Assembly: GCF_021412585.1 (NCBI RefSeq)
Contig: NZ_JAKCMI010000012.1
Span: 186,001-250,000, forward strand
Direction of reading: 5' to 3'
Length of the DNA: 64,000 nucleotides
From: Halomonas alkalisoli
GTDB lineage: Bacteria > Pseudomonadota > Gammaproteobacteria > Pseudomonadales > Halomonadaceae
Shown: piece after piece, positions 46,687 to 56,568 of the stretch
Position numbering within the stretch: the stretch's first letter is position 1
Layout of the letters: each line of letters starts with the position of its first letter
Position numbers and translations under genes: made by a program
The notes under the pieces: model-generated
The model's database searches: none
What the model was told of the DNA's origin: nothing
What the model saw: only the letters and a program-made list of their open reading frames with translations

Positions 46687-48708
46687 TTAACCCAGCACCA
46701 GCTGCCGTTCCTTTAGCTTATGCAGCCGGTCGCGCAGTCGTGCCGCCTCCTCGAACTCCAGGTTCTGGGCCGCCTCGAACATGGCGTCCTCCGTACGGGA
46801 GATCTCCTTGACCAGCTCTTTCGGCGAGAGCTCGGTAAGGTCATAGATTGCCGCACCTTCGGCCACCTGGCGTTCCCCGCGCTTGCGGCCGCCCTTCTTG
46901 CCCGGGGTCCGGGAGGTTTCCATGATGTCGGCCACCGATCGCGTTATCGTGGTGGGGGTAATGCCGTGGGCCGCGTTGTGTTCCATTTGCTTGGCCCTGC
47001 GCCGCTCGGTTTCCTCGATGGCACGGCGCATCGAATCGGTGACCCGATCGCCATAGAGAATCGCCTTGCCATGGGCGTTGCGCGCCGCCCGCCCGATCGT
47101 CTGGATCAGCGAGCGCTCGTTGCGCAGGAACCCCTCCTTGTCGGCATCGAGTATCGCCACCAGCGAGACTTCGGGGATGTCGAGGCCCTCCCGCAAGAGG
47201 TTGATGCCGACCAGCACATCGAACTTGCCAAGACGCAGATCGCGGATGATCTCGACCCGCTCCACGGTGTCGATATCGGAGTGCAGGTAGCGCACGCGCA
47301 CGTCATGCTCGTCAAGATACTCCGTCAGGTCTTCCGCCATCCGCTTGGTCAGCGTGGTGACCAGCACCCGCTCACCGACATTGGTGCGCAAGCGTATCTC
47401 GGAGAGCAGGTCATCCACCTGTGTCGTCGCCGGGCGAACCTCGAGCTCCGGGTCGAGCAGCCCGGTGGGGCGCACCACCTGCTCCACGAGCTGGCCGGCA
47501 TGTTCCGCCTCATAGGGCCCCGGGGTGGCCGAAACGAAGATGGTCTGGGGAGAGATGCGCTCCCACTCCTCGAACTTCATGGGACGATTGTCCAGCGCCG
47601 ACGGCAAGCGGAAGCCGTACTCCACCAGCGTCTCCTTGCGAGAGCGGTCGCCCTTGTACATGCCGCCAACCTGGGGAACGCTGACGTGGGATTCGTCGAT
47701 GAACAGCAGCGCGTCCGCCGGCAGGTAGTCGAAGAAGGTGGGCGGCGGCTCGCCCGGTGCACGCCCCGACAGGTAGCGCGAGTAGTTCTCGATCCCGTTG
47801 CAGTAGCCAAGTTCGTTCATCATCTCGAGGTCGTAGAGGGTGCGCTGCTCGAGGCGCTGCGCTTCCACCAGCCTGTCATGCTTGCGCAGCCACTCCAGGC
47901 GCTCGACCAGTTCGCTCTTGATGCGATCCGCTGCCGCCACGATAGTCTCTCGCGGCGTCACATAATGGCTCTTGGGGTAGATGGTCATGCGCGGCACCTT
48001 GCCGCGCACCTCGCCGGTCAGCGGGTCGAACAGGCTGATGGTGTCGATCTCGTCGTCGAACAGCTCCACGCGTACCGCCTCCTCGTCGGAGTCGGCCGGG
48101 TAGATATCGATGACATCGCCGCGCACGCGATAGGTACCCCGGCGAAAGTCCATGTCGTTGCGGGTGTACTGCAGCTCGGCAAGCCGACGCAGGAAATCGC
48201 GCTGATGGATCAGCTCGCCCCGGGTGAAGTGCAGGCGCATCTTGAGATACTGGTCCGGATCGCCCAAGCCGTAGATCGCCGAGACAGAGACCACGATCAG
48301 CGCATCGCGCCGCTCCAGCAAGGCCTTGGTGGCGGACAGCCGCATCTGCTCGATATGCTCGTTGATCGAGGCGTCCTTCTCGATGAAGGTGTCCGACGAC
48401 GGTACGTAGGCCTCGGGCTGATAGTAGTCGTAATAGGAAACGAAATACTCGATGGCATTGTCGGGAAAGAACGACTTGAACTCGCCATAGAGCTGGGCCG
48501 CCAGGGTCTTGTTGGGGGCCATGACGATGGTCGGACGCTGCAGTCGTTCCACCACGTTGGCCATGGTGAATGTCTTCCCCGATCCTGTCACCCCCAGCAG
48601 GGTCTGGTGAGTCAGGCCCGACTCCAGCCCGCTGATCAGGCTCTCGATGGCAGCCGGCTGATCGCCGGCCGGCTGGAAATTCGACTGAAGGCGAAAGGGC
48701 TTGCTCAT
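46687..48708 (-). CDS. uvrB: Excinuclease ABC subunit B
   Basis: Damage-verification helicase-like subunit of nucleotide excision repair, 673 residues. The Walker A loop is [16 protein letters not shown] (about 37-52); the beta-hairpin region has [15 protein letters not shown], Walker B is LLFIDESHV and motif VI is [14 protein letters not shown]. The C-terminal UvrC-binding UVR motif is [19 protein letters not shown]. The length equals E. coli UvrB (673). No SOS box was found upstream. Confidence 0.98.
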   Translation of the reverse strand: MSKPFRLQSNFQPAGDQPAAIESLISGLESGLTHQTLLGVTGSGKTFTMANVVERLQRPTIVMAPNKTLAAQLYGEFKSFFPDNAIEYFVSYYDYYQPEAYVPSSDTFIEKDASINEHIEQMRLSATKALLERRDALIVVSVSAIYGLGDPDQYLKMRLHFTRGELIHQRDFLRRLAELQYTRNDMDFRRGTYRVRGDVIDIYPADSDEEAVRVELFDDEIDTISLFDPLTGEVRGKVPRMTIYPKSHYVTPRETIVAAADRIKSELVERLEWLRKHDRLVEAQRLEQRTLYDLEMMNELGYCNGIENYSRYLSGRAPGEPPPTFFDYLPADALLFIDESHVSVPQVGGMYKGDRSRKETLVEYGFRLPSALDNRPMKFEEWERISPQTIFVSATPGPYEAEHAGQLVEQVVRPTGLLDPELEVRPATTQVDDLLSEIRLRTNVGERVLVTTLTKRMAEDLTEYLDEHDVRVRYLHSDIDTVERVEIIRDLRLGKFDVLVGINLLREGLDIPEVSLVAILDADKEGFLRNERSLIQTIGRAARNAHGKAILYGDRVTDSMRRAIEETERRRAKQMEHNAAHGITPTTITRSVADIMETSRTPGKKGGRKRGERQVAEGAAIYDLTELSPKELVKEISRTEDAMFEAAQNLEFEEAARLRDRLHKLKERQLVLG

Positions 48709-48775
48709 GCCAGCTCCGGAGTGCGTCAGGCGCCGAGCTGGCGCCTGGGTGTGACGATTTCGATCCGCCGATCGC

Positions 48776-49198
48776 TCACGACTCGGCGATATCGGCAGTG
48801 CGAGTGGTAACTTCCACCGTTGAGCTGGTCATCAGGCGATGGATCGGACACTTGTGGCTGATCTCCTCGAGCCGCTGGCGCTGCGCCGGATCGTCGATGC
48901 CATGGAAGGTCATCACCACTTCGAGTCGATAGGTGCCCTTGCGTTCCTCGCTGTCGTCTCGATTGATCGTCACGCTGACGCCCTCCAGCGGCCACTGCTT
49001 GCGCTTGGCATACATCTGGGCGGTGATCGCCTTGCAGGCACCGAGCGACAGATCGAAATAGTCATGGGGATCCGGTGCGCTACCCTCGCCACCGAAGGCC
49101 CTGGGCACGTCGACGAAGATATCTTCGAAGCCATCGAGCTCGACCCGCTGGCGGAAAATGCTGTTACGCTCACTGACGATTTCAATGGTCTTCTGCAT
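48776..49198 (-). CDS. OsmC/Ohr-family thiol peroxidase-like protein
   Basis: A 140-residue OsmC-fold protein. The two peroxidatic cysteines are in [14 protein letters not shown] and [11 protein letters not shown], placed as in the YhfA/OsmC groups rather than Ohr. Members reduce organic hydroperoxides or are of unknown substrate. It lies 77 bases upstream of uvrB on the same strand and 18 bases after the small HMA-like gene, suggesting a stress-related pair. Confidence 0.85.
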   Translation of the reverse strand: MQKTIEIVSERNSIFRQRVELDGFEDIFVDVPRAFGGEGSAPDPHDYFDLSLGACKAITAQMYAKRKQWPLEGVSVTINRDDSEERKGTYRLEVVMTFHGIDDPAQRQRLEEISHKCPIHRLMTSSTVEVTTRTADIAES

Positions 49199-49216
49199 GA
49201 AACGACCTCGACGGGA

Positions 49217-49414
49217 TTACTGGACTTCGATGGGGAGCTTGAGCGACTGGACCGCCTTGATCAGGGCCTCCCGGGAGACACGCCCCTGAACATCGGCCCC
49301 ATGGCGGCCGACCTCGGCCGACTCGACGCCGTCCAGCATCATCAGCACCGTGGTAATACGATTGACCTGGTCGGCGTTCTCCACGCCGCGAAAGCTCAGC
49401 GACTGCTGTGCCAT
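49217..49414 (-). CDS. Small HMA-fold-like protein without CxxC
   Basis: A 65-residue protein (MAQQSLSFRGVENADQVNRI at the start). The spacing of hydrophobic residues, FRGVENADQVNRITTVL, LDGVESAEV and ALIKAVQSL, fits the beta-alpha-beta-beta-alpha-beta fold of heavy-metal-associated domains, but the metal-binding CxxC is absent (the site reads ENAD). AGGAG precedes the ATG at 49412-49414. Metal transport is therefore unlikely; protein interaction or a lost function is possible. Co-directional with the OsmC gene. Confidence 0.75.
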   Translation of the reverse strand: MAQQSLSFRGVENADQVNRITTVLMMLDGVESAEVGRHGADVQGRVSREALIKAVQSLKLPIEVQ

Positions 49415-49576
49415 AGATGACTCCTGGACCGGCGGATAAGATGGCAGACATTGGATAGACGAGTTTAGCATGCTACCTACCGGTCGACAGCCGGTTGCAA
49501 TTCCTTCTCTTCGCCCGCATACCCTATGAATGACAACCCATCTCTTCCCCACATGACGCACCTGGAGCCACAGGCA

Positions 49577-50614
49577 ATGAGCGACTGGATTACCGCCCTG
49601 GAGGGGCGGCGCAAGAGTGAGGACCGGATCGACTTCGACACCCCGGACCCGGCCCGTGAGGCACTGGACGCCACCGTCGTCACCCCGCTCATCCATCTGG
49701 GCGTGCTCGACGTCATCGGTTCGGGCGCCGGCAAGTTCCTCCAGGGCCAGACCAGTGCCCAGGTGGATCTTGCCAATGGCGACTTCGCCCCCTTGACCTG
49801 CTTCTGTACCGCCAAGGGACGCATGCTGGCCAATGCCCAGCTGCTGCGAGTGGCACCCGATCACTATCGCCTGATACTGCATCGTGGCCTGATCGAGACG
49901 CTAGGCTCGCACCTCAAGAAATTCGCCCCCTTCTACAAGTCGGAGCTCAAGGTGCGGGACGACCTCGCCTTGATCGGCCTGATCGGCAAGGAAGCCAAGG
50001 CCCTGGCGGAGGTGCGATTCGACCTGGTGCCGCCGGCCATCTGGCACCAGGCCGGCGACGAGAACGTGCAGTTGCTGGCCCATCCCGGGACCCAGCCCCG
50101 GCTGCTGGCTTGCCTGCCTATCCCTGCGGCTCAGGAGCTCGTCGCTCGCCTGACCCCGCAGGCGAGCCTGGTCGGCAACGCCGTCTGGTGTCTCCACGAC
50201 ATCCAGGCCGGGCTCGCCTGGCTTACCCCGCAGCATCAGGACGCCCTGCTGCCACAGATGATCAACTGGGAGGCACTCGGCGGCATCAGCTTCAAGAAGG
50301 GGTGCTACACCGGGCAGGAAGTGGTCGCGCGAGCCCACTTCCGCGGCCAGGTCAAGAAGCGGCTGGCAAGGGCCCAGCTGGAGGGAGACAGGGTGCCGGC
50401 ACTCGGCACCCCCCTGCTCGACGAAAACGGCAAGTCCCAGGGCGAAGTGCTGGCCGCCGAAATGGACGCCTACGGCCAGCCCGAGATACTGGCCGTGACC
50501 AGCACCAGGGGGGAGGAGATAGGGCCACTGAGCGTCGACGGTCAGCCGGTCAAGCTGATGAAGCTGCCCTACCCCATCGAACGGCTGGATCCGGAAAGCC
50601 TGGCCTTGGCCTAG
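49577..50614 (+). CDS. ygfZ: Folate-binding tRNA-modifying protein YgfZ
   Basis: GcvT-related folate-dependent protein needed for Fe-S enzyme maturation (e.g. MiaB) under oxidative stress. The 345-residue protein carries the hallmark KGCYTGQEVVARAHFRG with the essential Cys, plus FLQGQTSAQVD and CTAKGRMLANAQL in the N-terminal folate domain. The ATG at 49577 has GGAG 9 bases upstream; in-frame ATGs at 49526 and 49553 could extend it. It converges with the tatD-type gene, overlapping by 4 bases. Confidence 0.92.
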   Translation: MSDWITALEGRRKSEDRIDFDTPDPAREALDATVVTPLIHLGVLDVIGSGAGKFLQGQTSAQVDLANGDFAPLTCFCTAKGRMLANAQLLRVAPDHYRLILHRGLIETLGSHLKKFAPFYKSELKVRDDLALIGLIGKEAKALAEVRFDLVPPAIWHQAGDENVQLLAHPGTQPRLLACLPIPAAQELVARLTPQASLVGNAVWCLHDIQAGLAWLTPQHQDALLPQMINWEALGGISFKKGCYTGQEVVARAHFRGQVKKRLARAQLEGDRVPALGTPLLDENGKSQGEVLAAEMDAYGQPEILAVTSTRGEEIGPLSVDGQPVKLMKLPYPIERLDPESLALA

Positions 50615-51372
50615 GACAGCCCGAAGACTCGCCGGGCGGTCGCCGTGCTCTGGGCGGCGATCGTCTTCGGCGCTTCGCCCCTTAGCTTCGCCACCATTTC
50701 GCATACCTGGACGATACGCGCCGGCTCGTTGCGCTGCCCCTGATGGCCGCATAGCGGCATGTCGGGGCTGTCGGTCTCCAGCACGAAGCCATCCTCGGGC
50801 AGGCTCTTCACCGCCCGCCACAGGCGCTGGGCTCGCTCATACGTCACGGCACCGCCCAGGCCGACCACGAAGCCGAGATCGAGGAATTTCCAGGCCTGGT
50901 CCGGCGAACCGGCGAAGGCGTGGATCAGGCCACCTGCTGGAAGATCGAGCTGGCGCAGCCGCTTGGAGACCTGATCGTTGGCGTGCACGCAGTGAATCAC
51001 CACCGGTAGCTGGCGCGACTTGGCCAGCCGAAGCTGGGCGTTGAACAGCGTCCACTGGGCGTCCAGGCTCTCCTCGAACCGGGCATCGATACCGCACTCG
51101 CCCAGCGCCCGCACCTCGGGATGCTCTTCGAGCATACGGGCCAAGGCCTCGACGTCCCCTTCGCCGTGTTCATGCATGAAATAGGGATGCAAGCCGAGGC
51201 TGACGTGAACGTCGCTGCGCTCACCCAGCGCCAGCACCGCCGGCCAGCGCTGGCGGGTGGTGCCGGGCACCATGAAGTGCCCGACCCCGACCGCCCTGGC
51301 CCGCTCGAACATGGCATCACGGTCGTCGTCGAATTCGGGGAAATCGAGATGGCAGTGGGCGTCGATCAGCAA
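50611..51372 (-). CDS. TatD-family metal-dependent deoxyribonuclease
   Basis: A 253-residue TIM-barrel hydrolase. Metal ligands are in LIDAHCHLDF (His6, His8), ALGECGID (Glu), VVIHCVHA (His), IHAFAGS (His) and ETDSPDMP (Asp). The YjjV/TatD subgroup acts as a 3'-5' DNase or on unknown substrates. It is followed on the same strand, 36 bases upstream, by prfC. Confidence 0.9.
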   Translation of the reverse strand: MLIDAHCHLDFPEFDDDRDAMFERARAVGVGHFMVPGTTRQRWPAVLALGERSDVHVSLGLHPYFMHEHGEGDVEALARMLEEHPEVRALGECGIDARFEESLDAQWTLFNAQLRLAKSRQLPVVIHCVHANDQVSKRLRQLDLPAGGLIHAFAGSPDQAWKFLDLGFVVGLGGAVTYERAQRLWRAVKSLPEDGFVLETDSPDMPLCGHQGQRNEPARIVQVCEMVAKLRGEAPKTIAAQSTATARRVFGLS

Positions 51373-51408
51373 TTCCAGCCTCCCTTGGCGAACCTTTCGG
51401 CAGCTCTG

Positions 51409-52998
51409 CTAGTGCTCGCGTGTGGCGGCGAACCGAATATCCGGCCAGCGCTCCTGAGTCATCTGCAGATTGACCCGCGTAGGGGCAATGTAGGTCAGAT
51501 AGCCGCCGCCATCTATCGCCAGGTTGGCACTCGCCTTGCGCTTGAACTCCTCGAGCATCTTGGCATCCTCGCAATAGACCCAGCGGGCGGTCTGCACGTT
51601 GACCGGCTGATAGACGCAGTCGACCTTGTACTCTTCCTTGAGCCGGTGGGCTACCACGTCGAACTGCAGGGTACCCACGGCGCCGAGGATGAGGTCGTTG
51701 TTGTCCAGCGGCTGGAACAGCTGGGTGGCGCCCTCCTCCGACAGCTGCTGCAACCCCTTCTGCAGGGCCTTGAGCTTGAGCGGATCCTTGAGCTGCACGC
51801 GCTTGAACAGCTCCGGGGCGAAGTGGGGAATGCCGGTGAAGCGCATGTCCTCACCCACGGTGAAGGTATCGCCGATCTGGATGGTGCCATGATTGTGCAG
51901 GCCGATGATGTCGCCGGGCCAGGCCTCTTCGACATGGGTACGGTCGGAGGCCATGAAGGTCAGCGCATCGGCTATCTTGACGTCCTTCTTGATACGCACG
52001 TGGCGCATCTTCATGTTCTTGTCGTACTTGCCGGAACAGACCCGCAGGAAGGCGATACGGTCACGATGGTTGGGATCCATGTTGGCCTGGATCTTGAACA
52101 CGAAGCCGGTGAATCTCGGATCGGCGGCTTCCACGTTGCGGGTATCGGTCTCTCGCGGCTGGGGCGGCGGTGCGTACTCGACGAAGCCATCCATCATCTC
52201 CCGTACGCCAAAGTTGCCCATGGCGGTACCGAAATAGACCGGGGTCAGCTCACCGCGCAGATAGGCATCATGGTCGAACTCGTGCGATGCCCCACGCACC
52301 AGCTCCACTTCCATGCGCAGCTCCTCGGCCAGGTCCTCGCCGAGCACCGCGTCGACCTCGGGGTTATCGAGCCCCTCGATGCGCCTGTCCTCGGGAATCC
52401 GACTCCCCTGGCCCTGGGTGTAGAGATGGATCACATCGTTATAGAGGTGGTAGACGCCCTTGAAATTACGCCCCATGCCGATCGGCCAGGTCATGGGCGC
52501 GCACTGGATATCGAGCACCTCCTCGACCTCGTCCATGACTTCGACCGGATCGCGGGTCTCACGGTCCATCTTGTTGACGAAGGTGAGGATCGGCGTGGTG
52601 CGCAGACGACATACCTCCATCAACTTGATGGTGCGGGCCTCGACGCCCTTGGCCCCATCGATCACCATCAGCGCCGAATCCACAGCCGTCAGGGTGCGGT
52701 AGGTATCTTCGGAGAAATCCTCGTGACCCGGGGTATCGAGCAGGTTGACGATACGTCCGCCGTAGGGGAACTGCATGACCGAGGTGGTCACCGAGATCCC
52801 CCGCTCCTGCTCCATCTTCATCCAGTCGGAAGTGGCATGGCGGTCGTTGCGCTTGCTCTTCACCGAGCCCGCGAGCTGGATGGCGTTGCCGAACAGCAGC
52901 ATCTTCTCGGTGATGGTGGTCTTGCCCGCATCGGGGTGCGAGATGATCGCGAAAGTCCTGCGCAGCCCGACTTCCCGGGCCAGAGTGGCTTCTGACAT
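51409..52998 (-). CDS. prfC: Peptide chain release factor 3
   Basis: Translational GTPase that recycles RF1/RF2 after termination, 529 residues. G1 is [11 protein letters not shown]2 [12 protein letters not shown]3 [14 protein letters not shown] and G4 NKMDRE; the domain order equals E. coli RF3 (529 residues). The ATG at 52996-52998 starts [20 protein letters not shown]. It is divergent from the betaine transporter gene across a 414-base gap. Confidence 0.97.
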   Translation of the reverse strand: MSEATLAREVGLRRTFAIISHPDAGKTTITEKMLLFGNAIQLAGSVKSKRNDRHATSDWMKMEQERGISVTTSVMQFPYGGRIVNLLDTPGHEDFSEDTYRTLTAVDSALMVIDGAKGVEARTIKLMEVCRLRTTPILTFVNKMDRETRDPVEVMDEVEEVLDIQCAPMTWPIGMGRNFKGVYHLYNDVIHLYTQGQGSRIPEDRRIEGLDNPEVDAVLGEDLAEELRMEVELVRGASHEFDHDAYLRGELTPVYFGTAMGNFGVREMMDGFVEYAPPPQPRETDTRNVEAADPRFTGFVFKIQANMDPNHRDRIAFLRVCSGKYDKNMKMRHVRIKKDVKIADALTFMASDRTHVEEAWPGDIIGLHNHGTIQIGDTFTVGEDMRFTGIPHFAPELFKRVQLKDPLKLKALQKGLQQLSEEGATQLFQPLDNNDLILGAVGTLQFDVVAHRLKEEYKVDCVYQPVNVQTARWVYCEDAKMLEEFKRKASANLAIDGGGYLTYIAPTRVNLQMTQERWPDIRFAATREH

Positions 52999-53412
52999 CT
53001 GTTTTCGATTTCGCCGTCATGGCACCGGCTGAGGGTGCGTGAATGGAATGGCACGCATTCTACGGCTTTGGCGGCGGCAGTTGTAGGCCAGCGTCGGAAG
53101 TTGTAGCAAGGCGTCGAGGGAAAGGGGATGGCCGTAATCAGGGCGTCACCAGCTGAGAGGTCGTATGGGCACCTTGCAAACGTCGCCGTCAGACATGCGC
53201 GAGCCTCCCACAGGAGTAAATTGCAGCGTGACGCTCTGGACGCCGGGTCTTTCCCAATGGCGCCAGGACCGTCGTGCTCCGCTCTGAGGTGGCCCCCAAT
53301 CCACGCCACTCTCATCCACTTGCCCCTCGCCCTGTGCGCGGCCCGTTGGCGATAGCCCGCCACGTCTGCTTTTGCCTGGGCGAGAACAATAACAAGCGGG
53401 AGAAACCCTGAT
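52999..53412. other. 414-bp gap between prfC and the betaine transporter gene
   Basis: It must hold divergent promoters, but no convincing hexamer pair or operator was found. On the minus strand a 16-codon frame (MSDGDVCKVPIRPLSW, ATG at 53194-53196, stop ending at 53146) follows GGGAGG; whether it is translated is unknown. CGGGAG lies 10 bases before the transporter ATG. Confidence 0.6.
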
Positions 53413-55110
53413 ATGAATAGACCCACAAGCCATTCCCCATCCGGCCAACCAACGGCCGGCGCCGAGGGGGTGCCACCCCCCGAAGGCCCTAGCGACCTGA
53501 TCGAAACCGATTACGTGATCGGTCAGGATAATCTTAATCTCACCGGTCATTTCAAGATCGATCTCGATATCCACGGCAAGGTGTTCGGCATTTCTGCCCT
53601 GGTCACCCTGCTATTCGTCCTCCTCACTCTCGCCCTGCAGAGCGAAGTGGAGCCCCTCTTCACGGGACTTCGCAACTGGCTGACCGGCAACCTGTCCTGG
53701 TTCTTCCTGCTCTCGGCCAACATCTTCGTACTGCTCTGCCTGGCGCTGGTGGTCTCGCCGCTGGGCAAGGTGCGAATCGGCGGGCTCGATGCCAAGCCCG
53801 ACTTCTCCTATCTCTCCTGGTTCTCCATGCTGTTCGCTGCGGGCATGGGCATCGGCCTGATGTTCTATGGTGTCTCGGAACCCATGTCGCACTTCTCCAG
53901 CGCCATGGGCGGCACCGCCATGGAGAATGGCGTTCGCACCGACTGGGCTCCGCTAGGAGCGGCTGCCGGCAACGCCCAGGAGTCGGCTCGCCTGAGCATG
54001 GCGGCCACCATCTTCCACTGGGGCCTTCACCCTTGGGCGATCTACGCCATCGTGGCGCTGTCATTGGCCATCTTCGCCTACAACAAGGGATTGCCGTTGA
54101 CCATGCGCTCGATCTTCTACCCGATACTGGGTGAGCGCATCTGGGGCTGGCCCGGCCATGTCATCGATATCCTGGCGGTATTTGCCACCCTTTTCGGCCT
54201 GGCAACCTCGCTGGGCCTCGGCGCGTCACAGGCGTCCGCCGGACTCGGTTTCCTGTTCGGCATCCCGGACGGCAACTTGACCATGATGCTGCTGATCGTC
54301 GGCATCACGCTGATCGCCATCCTCTCCATCGTTGCCGGCGTGGACAAGGGCGTGAAACGGCTTTCCCAGCTAAACATGGGTCTGGCCTTCCTGTTGCTCG
54401 CCTTCGTCATCGTGGTCGGGCCCACGCTGGCCATCCTGACCGGATTCTTCGACAGCCTGCTGGCCTATGCAACCTACCTGCCGGCGCTCTCCAATCCGTT
54501 CGGCCGCGAGGACGCCAACTTCAGCCAGGGCTGGACCGCCTTCTACTGGGCCTGGTGGATCTCCTGGTCTCCGTTCGTCGGCATGTTCATCGCCCGGATC
54601 AGTCGTGGCCGCACGGTACGCGAGTTCCTGATCGCCGTGCTGCTGGTGCCGTCGCTGGTCTCGGTACTGTGGATGTCCGCCTTCGGTGGTACCGGTATCC
54701 ACCAGCTGGTATCGGCAGGGTTCGAAGGCGTCCAGAATGCCGCGCTCGAACTGCAGCTGTTCGTAATGCTGGCCGAGCTGCCGCTGGCAGCCATCACCTC
54801 CTTCATCGGCATCGTGCTGGTCGTGGTGTTCTTCATCACCTCGTCGGACTCCGGCTCACTGGTCATCGATACCATCACTGCCGGCGGCAAGGTCAACGCC
54901 CCCAAGCCCCAGCGTGTCTTCTGGGCAACTGTCGAGGGTTTGATTGCCATCGCCCTGCTGCTAGGTGGTGGGCTCGCGGCACTGCAGGCCATGGCGGTCT
55001 CCACCGGCCTGCCCTTCACCCTGGTGCTGCTGGTGGGCTGCTACTCGATCGTCAAGGGGCTGATGAGCGAGCCCCGTAGCAGGTCAGTTCTCAAGCCAAC
55101 CGTCGGCTGA
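53413..55110 (+). CDS. BCCT-family glycine betaine transporter
   Basis: Twelve-helix secondary transporter of 565 residues. The substrate/ion region has GMGIGLMFYGVSEP: Gly at the position that is Asp in the proton-coupled choline carrier BetT, so sodium-coupled betaine uptake is favoured. The BCCT signature FYWAWWISWSPFVGMFIARI with its Trp box is intact, as are SSDSGSLVIDT and the C-terminal VLLVGCYSIVKGLM. A hydrophilic N-terminal tail of about 58 residues is acidic. Its position beside gbcB and gbcA suggests supply of betaine for catabolism as well as osmoprotection. The 3' end and its terminator are duplicated downstream. Confidence 0.92.
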   Translation: MNRPTSHSPSGQPTAGAEGVPPPEGPSDLIETDYVIGQDNLNLTGHFKIDLDIHGKVFGISALVTLLFVLLTLALQSEVEPLFTGLRNWLTGNLSWFFLLSANIFVLLCLALVVSPLGKVRIGGLDAKPDFSYLSWFSMLFAAGMGIGLMFYGVSEPMSHFSSAMGGTAMENGVRTDWAPLGAAAGNAQESARLSMAATIFHWGLHPWAIYAIVALSLAIFAYNKGLPLTMRSIFYPILGERIWGWPGHVIDILAVFATLFGLATSLGLGASQASAGLGFLFGIPDGNLTMMLLIVGITLIAILSIVAGVDKGVKRLSQLNMGLAFLLLAFVIVVGPTLAILTGFFDSLLAYATYLPALSNPFGREDANFSQGWTAFYWAWWISWSPFVGMFIARISRGRTVREFLIAVLLVPSLVSVLWMSAFGGTGIHQLVSAGFEGVQNAALELQLFVMLAELPLAAITSFIGIVLVVVFFITSSDSGSLVIDTITAGGKVNAPKPQRVFWATVEGLIAIALLLGGGLAALQAMAVSTGLPFTLVLLVGCYSIVKGLMSEPRSRSVLKPTVG

Positions 55111-55122
55111 TCCCGTCGACAC

Positions 55123-55143
55123 AGGGAGGCCTACGGCCTCCCT
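55123..55143 (+). terminator. First hairpin after the transporter gene
   Basis: AGGGAGGCC (55123-55131) pairs perfectly with GGCCTCCCT (55135-55143), 3-base loop, 12 bases after the stop. The related hairpin in copy 2 lies at about 55345-55365. Confidence 0.55.
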
Positions 55144-55164
55144 GAAACAGATAGCGTCAACGAG

Positions 55165-55197
55165 AAGAGCCCCGCACATGCGGGGCTCTTCTTGTTT
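55165..55197 (+). terminator. Main intrinsic terminator of the transporter gene
   Basis: A 12-bp perfect stem (55165-55176 with 55179-55190, AAGAGCCCCGCA and complement) is followed by CTTGTTT. This is a typical Rho-independent terminator. Confidence 0.8.
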
Positions 55198-55422
55198 GCG
55201 GCACAGCAGGCCATGGCGGCCTCCACCGGCCTGCCCTTCACCCTGGTGCTGCTGGCTGGCTGGAGGGCTGCTACTCCGCCCCAGGAGCCGATGAGCGAGC
55301 CCGTGGGCGGTAGGCTCTCATGCCAACCGATCCCGTCGCCACGGGGAGGCCCGCAGGCCTCCCTGAAACAGATAGCGCCAACGAGAAGAGCCCCGCGCAT
55401 GCGGGGCTCTTCTCGTTGACGG
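55198..55422 (+). pseudogene. Copy 2: duplicated, decayed 3' fragment of the transporter gene
   Basis: Translates as QAMAASTGLPFTLVLLAGW, the C-terminal segment of the transporter (QAMAVSTGLPFTLVLLVG in the real gene), then loses frame through a short insertion near 55255-55267. The rest of the downstream region, including both hairpins, is retained. No start signal is present, so it is a remnant and not a gene. Confidence 0.85.
55379..55418. terminator. Bidirectional terminator: perfect 40-bp palindrome
   Basis: An 18-bp stem (55379-55396 with 55401-55418) around a GCAT loop. It is the diverged copy of the transporter terminator, but here the pairing is perfect to the ends. It lies 43 bases beyond the gbcB stop and can terminate gbcB on the minus strand as well as read-through from the plus strand. 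Confidence 0.75.
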
Positions 55423-55461
55423 CCAGGGAAGTGACTGGCCGAGGAGTATCGTTGAGGAGGA

Positions 55462-56568
55462 TTAGAAATCGACGACCACATTGCCCTTGGGCGTACTACA
55501 ACATGAAAGAATATAGCCTTCGGCAACATCCTCATCGGTAATGCCACCGTTGTGCTCCATTTCCACCTCGCCGGAAGCCAACGGCACCCGACAGGTGCCA
55601 CAGATGCCCATGCCGCAGGCCTTGGGGATGTGCAGCCCGAGCTTGGCGGCAGCGGAATGCACGGTCTCGCCCGGCTGAATGCGCACGCTCTTGCCGGAGG
55701 TGCTGAACTCCACACTGAGCATATCGGCGACATCGACCTCTTCGGCCTCCGCCTCGGCCTGTTCAGCCAGTTCCAACACGTCCTCACGCACATCCAGCGG
55801 TGTGGCGCCGAAGGACTCCTCATGATAGTGGCTCATGTCGAAGCCGTTATCGCGCAGGATGTGCTTGATTGCGTTCATGTAGGGCGTGGGGCCGCAGCAG
55901 AAGATCTCCCGCTCCAAAAAGTCGGGTGCCATCAGCTCCAGCATCGGCTGGGTCAGATATCCGCGATAGCCGGCCCAGGCCTCGCCGATGTCATCCTTTT
56001 TCTCACAAACGATATGCAGCTTGAACTCGGGGATTCGCGAGAACATGTGCACCAGTTCGCGATGGTAGATGACGTCGCGCGGGGCACGCGCACTATGGAT
56101 GAACTCGACGTCGACGCTGGCGTTGGTGTCGAAGAACCAGCGGGTCATCGACATCAGCGGCGTAATGCCCACGCCACCGGAGAGGAACAGCACCTTGTCG
56201 GCGGGAAAGTCGATCGAGTTGAAGTTACCCACCGGACCGTGTACGGCAAGTTCATCGTTGACCGCAAGGTTGTCATGCAACCAGTTGGAGACCCGGCCAC
56301 CCGGCACCCGCTTCACGGTGATCGAGAAGCTGTAGGGTACCGATGGCGAACTGGAGATGGTGTAGGAGCGCATGATCGGTTCACCATCGATCTCCAGCTC
56401 CAGTGTCACGAACTGCCCCGGCTTGAAGAAGAACAGCACCGGCTGCTCTGCCATGAAGCAGAAGGTACGCACATCCCAGGTCTCCTGAATCACCTTGACG
56501 CAACGCACCATGTGGCGGCCGTTGGCCCATGTCTGGGTAGTGACAGGATTGAGGAAGTTCATTGTCAT
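55462..56568 (-). CDS. gbcB: Glycine betaine monooxygenase, reductase subunit GbcB
   Basis: Electron-transfer partner of GbcA, passing electrons from NADH through FAD and a plant-type 2Fe-2S centre. The 368 residues have an FAD domain (about 15-115, RSYTISSSP), an NAD domain (GGVGITPLMSM and CCGPTPYM) and a C-terminal ferredoxin domain with CGMGICGTCRVP and a final Cys in LSCCSTPKGNVVVDF. The order FNR then ferredoxin is that of GbcB. The ATG at 56566-56568 starts MTMNFLNPVTTQ; another ATG lies two codons on. It is divergent from gbcA; in Pseudomonas the pair is likewise adjacent. Confidence 0.92.
   Translation of the reverse strand: MTMNFLNPVTTQTWANGRHMVRCVKVIQETWDVRTFCFMAEQPVLFFFKPGQFVTLELEIDGEPIMRSYTISSSPSVPYSFSITVKRVPGGRVSNWLHDNLAVNDELAVHGPVGNFNSIDFPADKVLFLSGGVGITPLMSMTRWFFDTNASVDVEFIHSARAPRDVIYHRELVHMFSRIPEFKLHIVCEKKDDIGEAWAGYRGYLTQPMLELMAPDFLEREIFCCGPTPYMNAIKHILRDNGFDMSHYHEESFGATPLDVREDVLELAEQAEAEAEEVDVADMLSVEFSTSGKSVRIQPGETVHSAAAKLGLHIPKACGMGICGTCRVPLASGEVEMEHNGGITDEDVAEGYILSCCSTPKGNVVVDF

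Larger units (their letters stand above)
54976..55197 (+). repeat. Copy 1 of a 222-bp tandem duplication (3' end of transporter gene plus terminator)
   Basis: Begins inside codons for LAALQAMAVSTGLPFT of the transporter and runs through its stop (55110) and two hairpins. Copy 2 starts immediately afterwards at 55198 with the same GCGGCAC sequence. Long blocks are identical, for example 55000-55030 against 55222-55252. Confidence 0.88.

Noticed and set aside
46720-48810. 696-codon open frame on the plus strand
   Set aside because: Antisense to uvrB; same composition artefact.
53128-53355. 75-codon plus-strand frame in the prfC-transporter gap
   Set aside because: No convincing start and low-complexity translation; likely non-coding.
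53413-55110. Choline transporter BetT as name for the BCCT protein
   Set aside because: The ion-site motif reads GMGIGLMF with Gly where BetT has Asp, and the neighbours are betaine, not choline, catabolic genes; no betA or betB is in the window.
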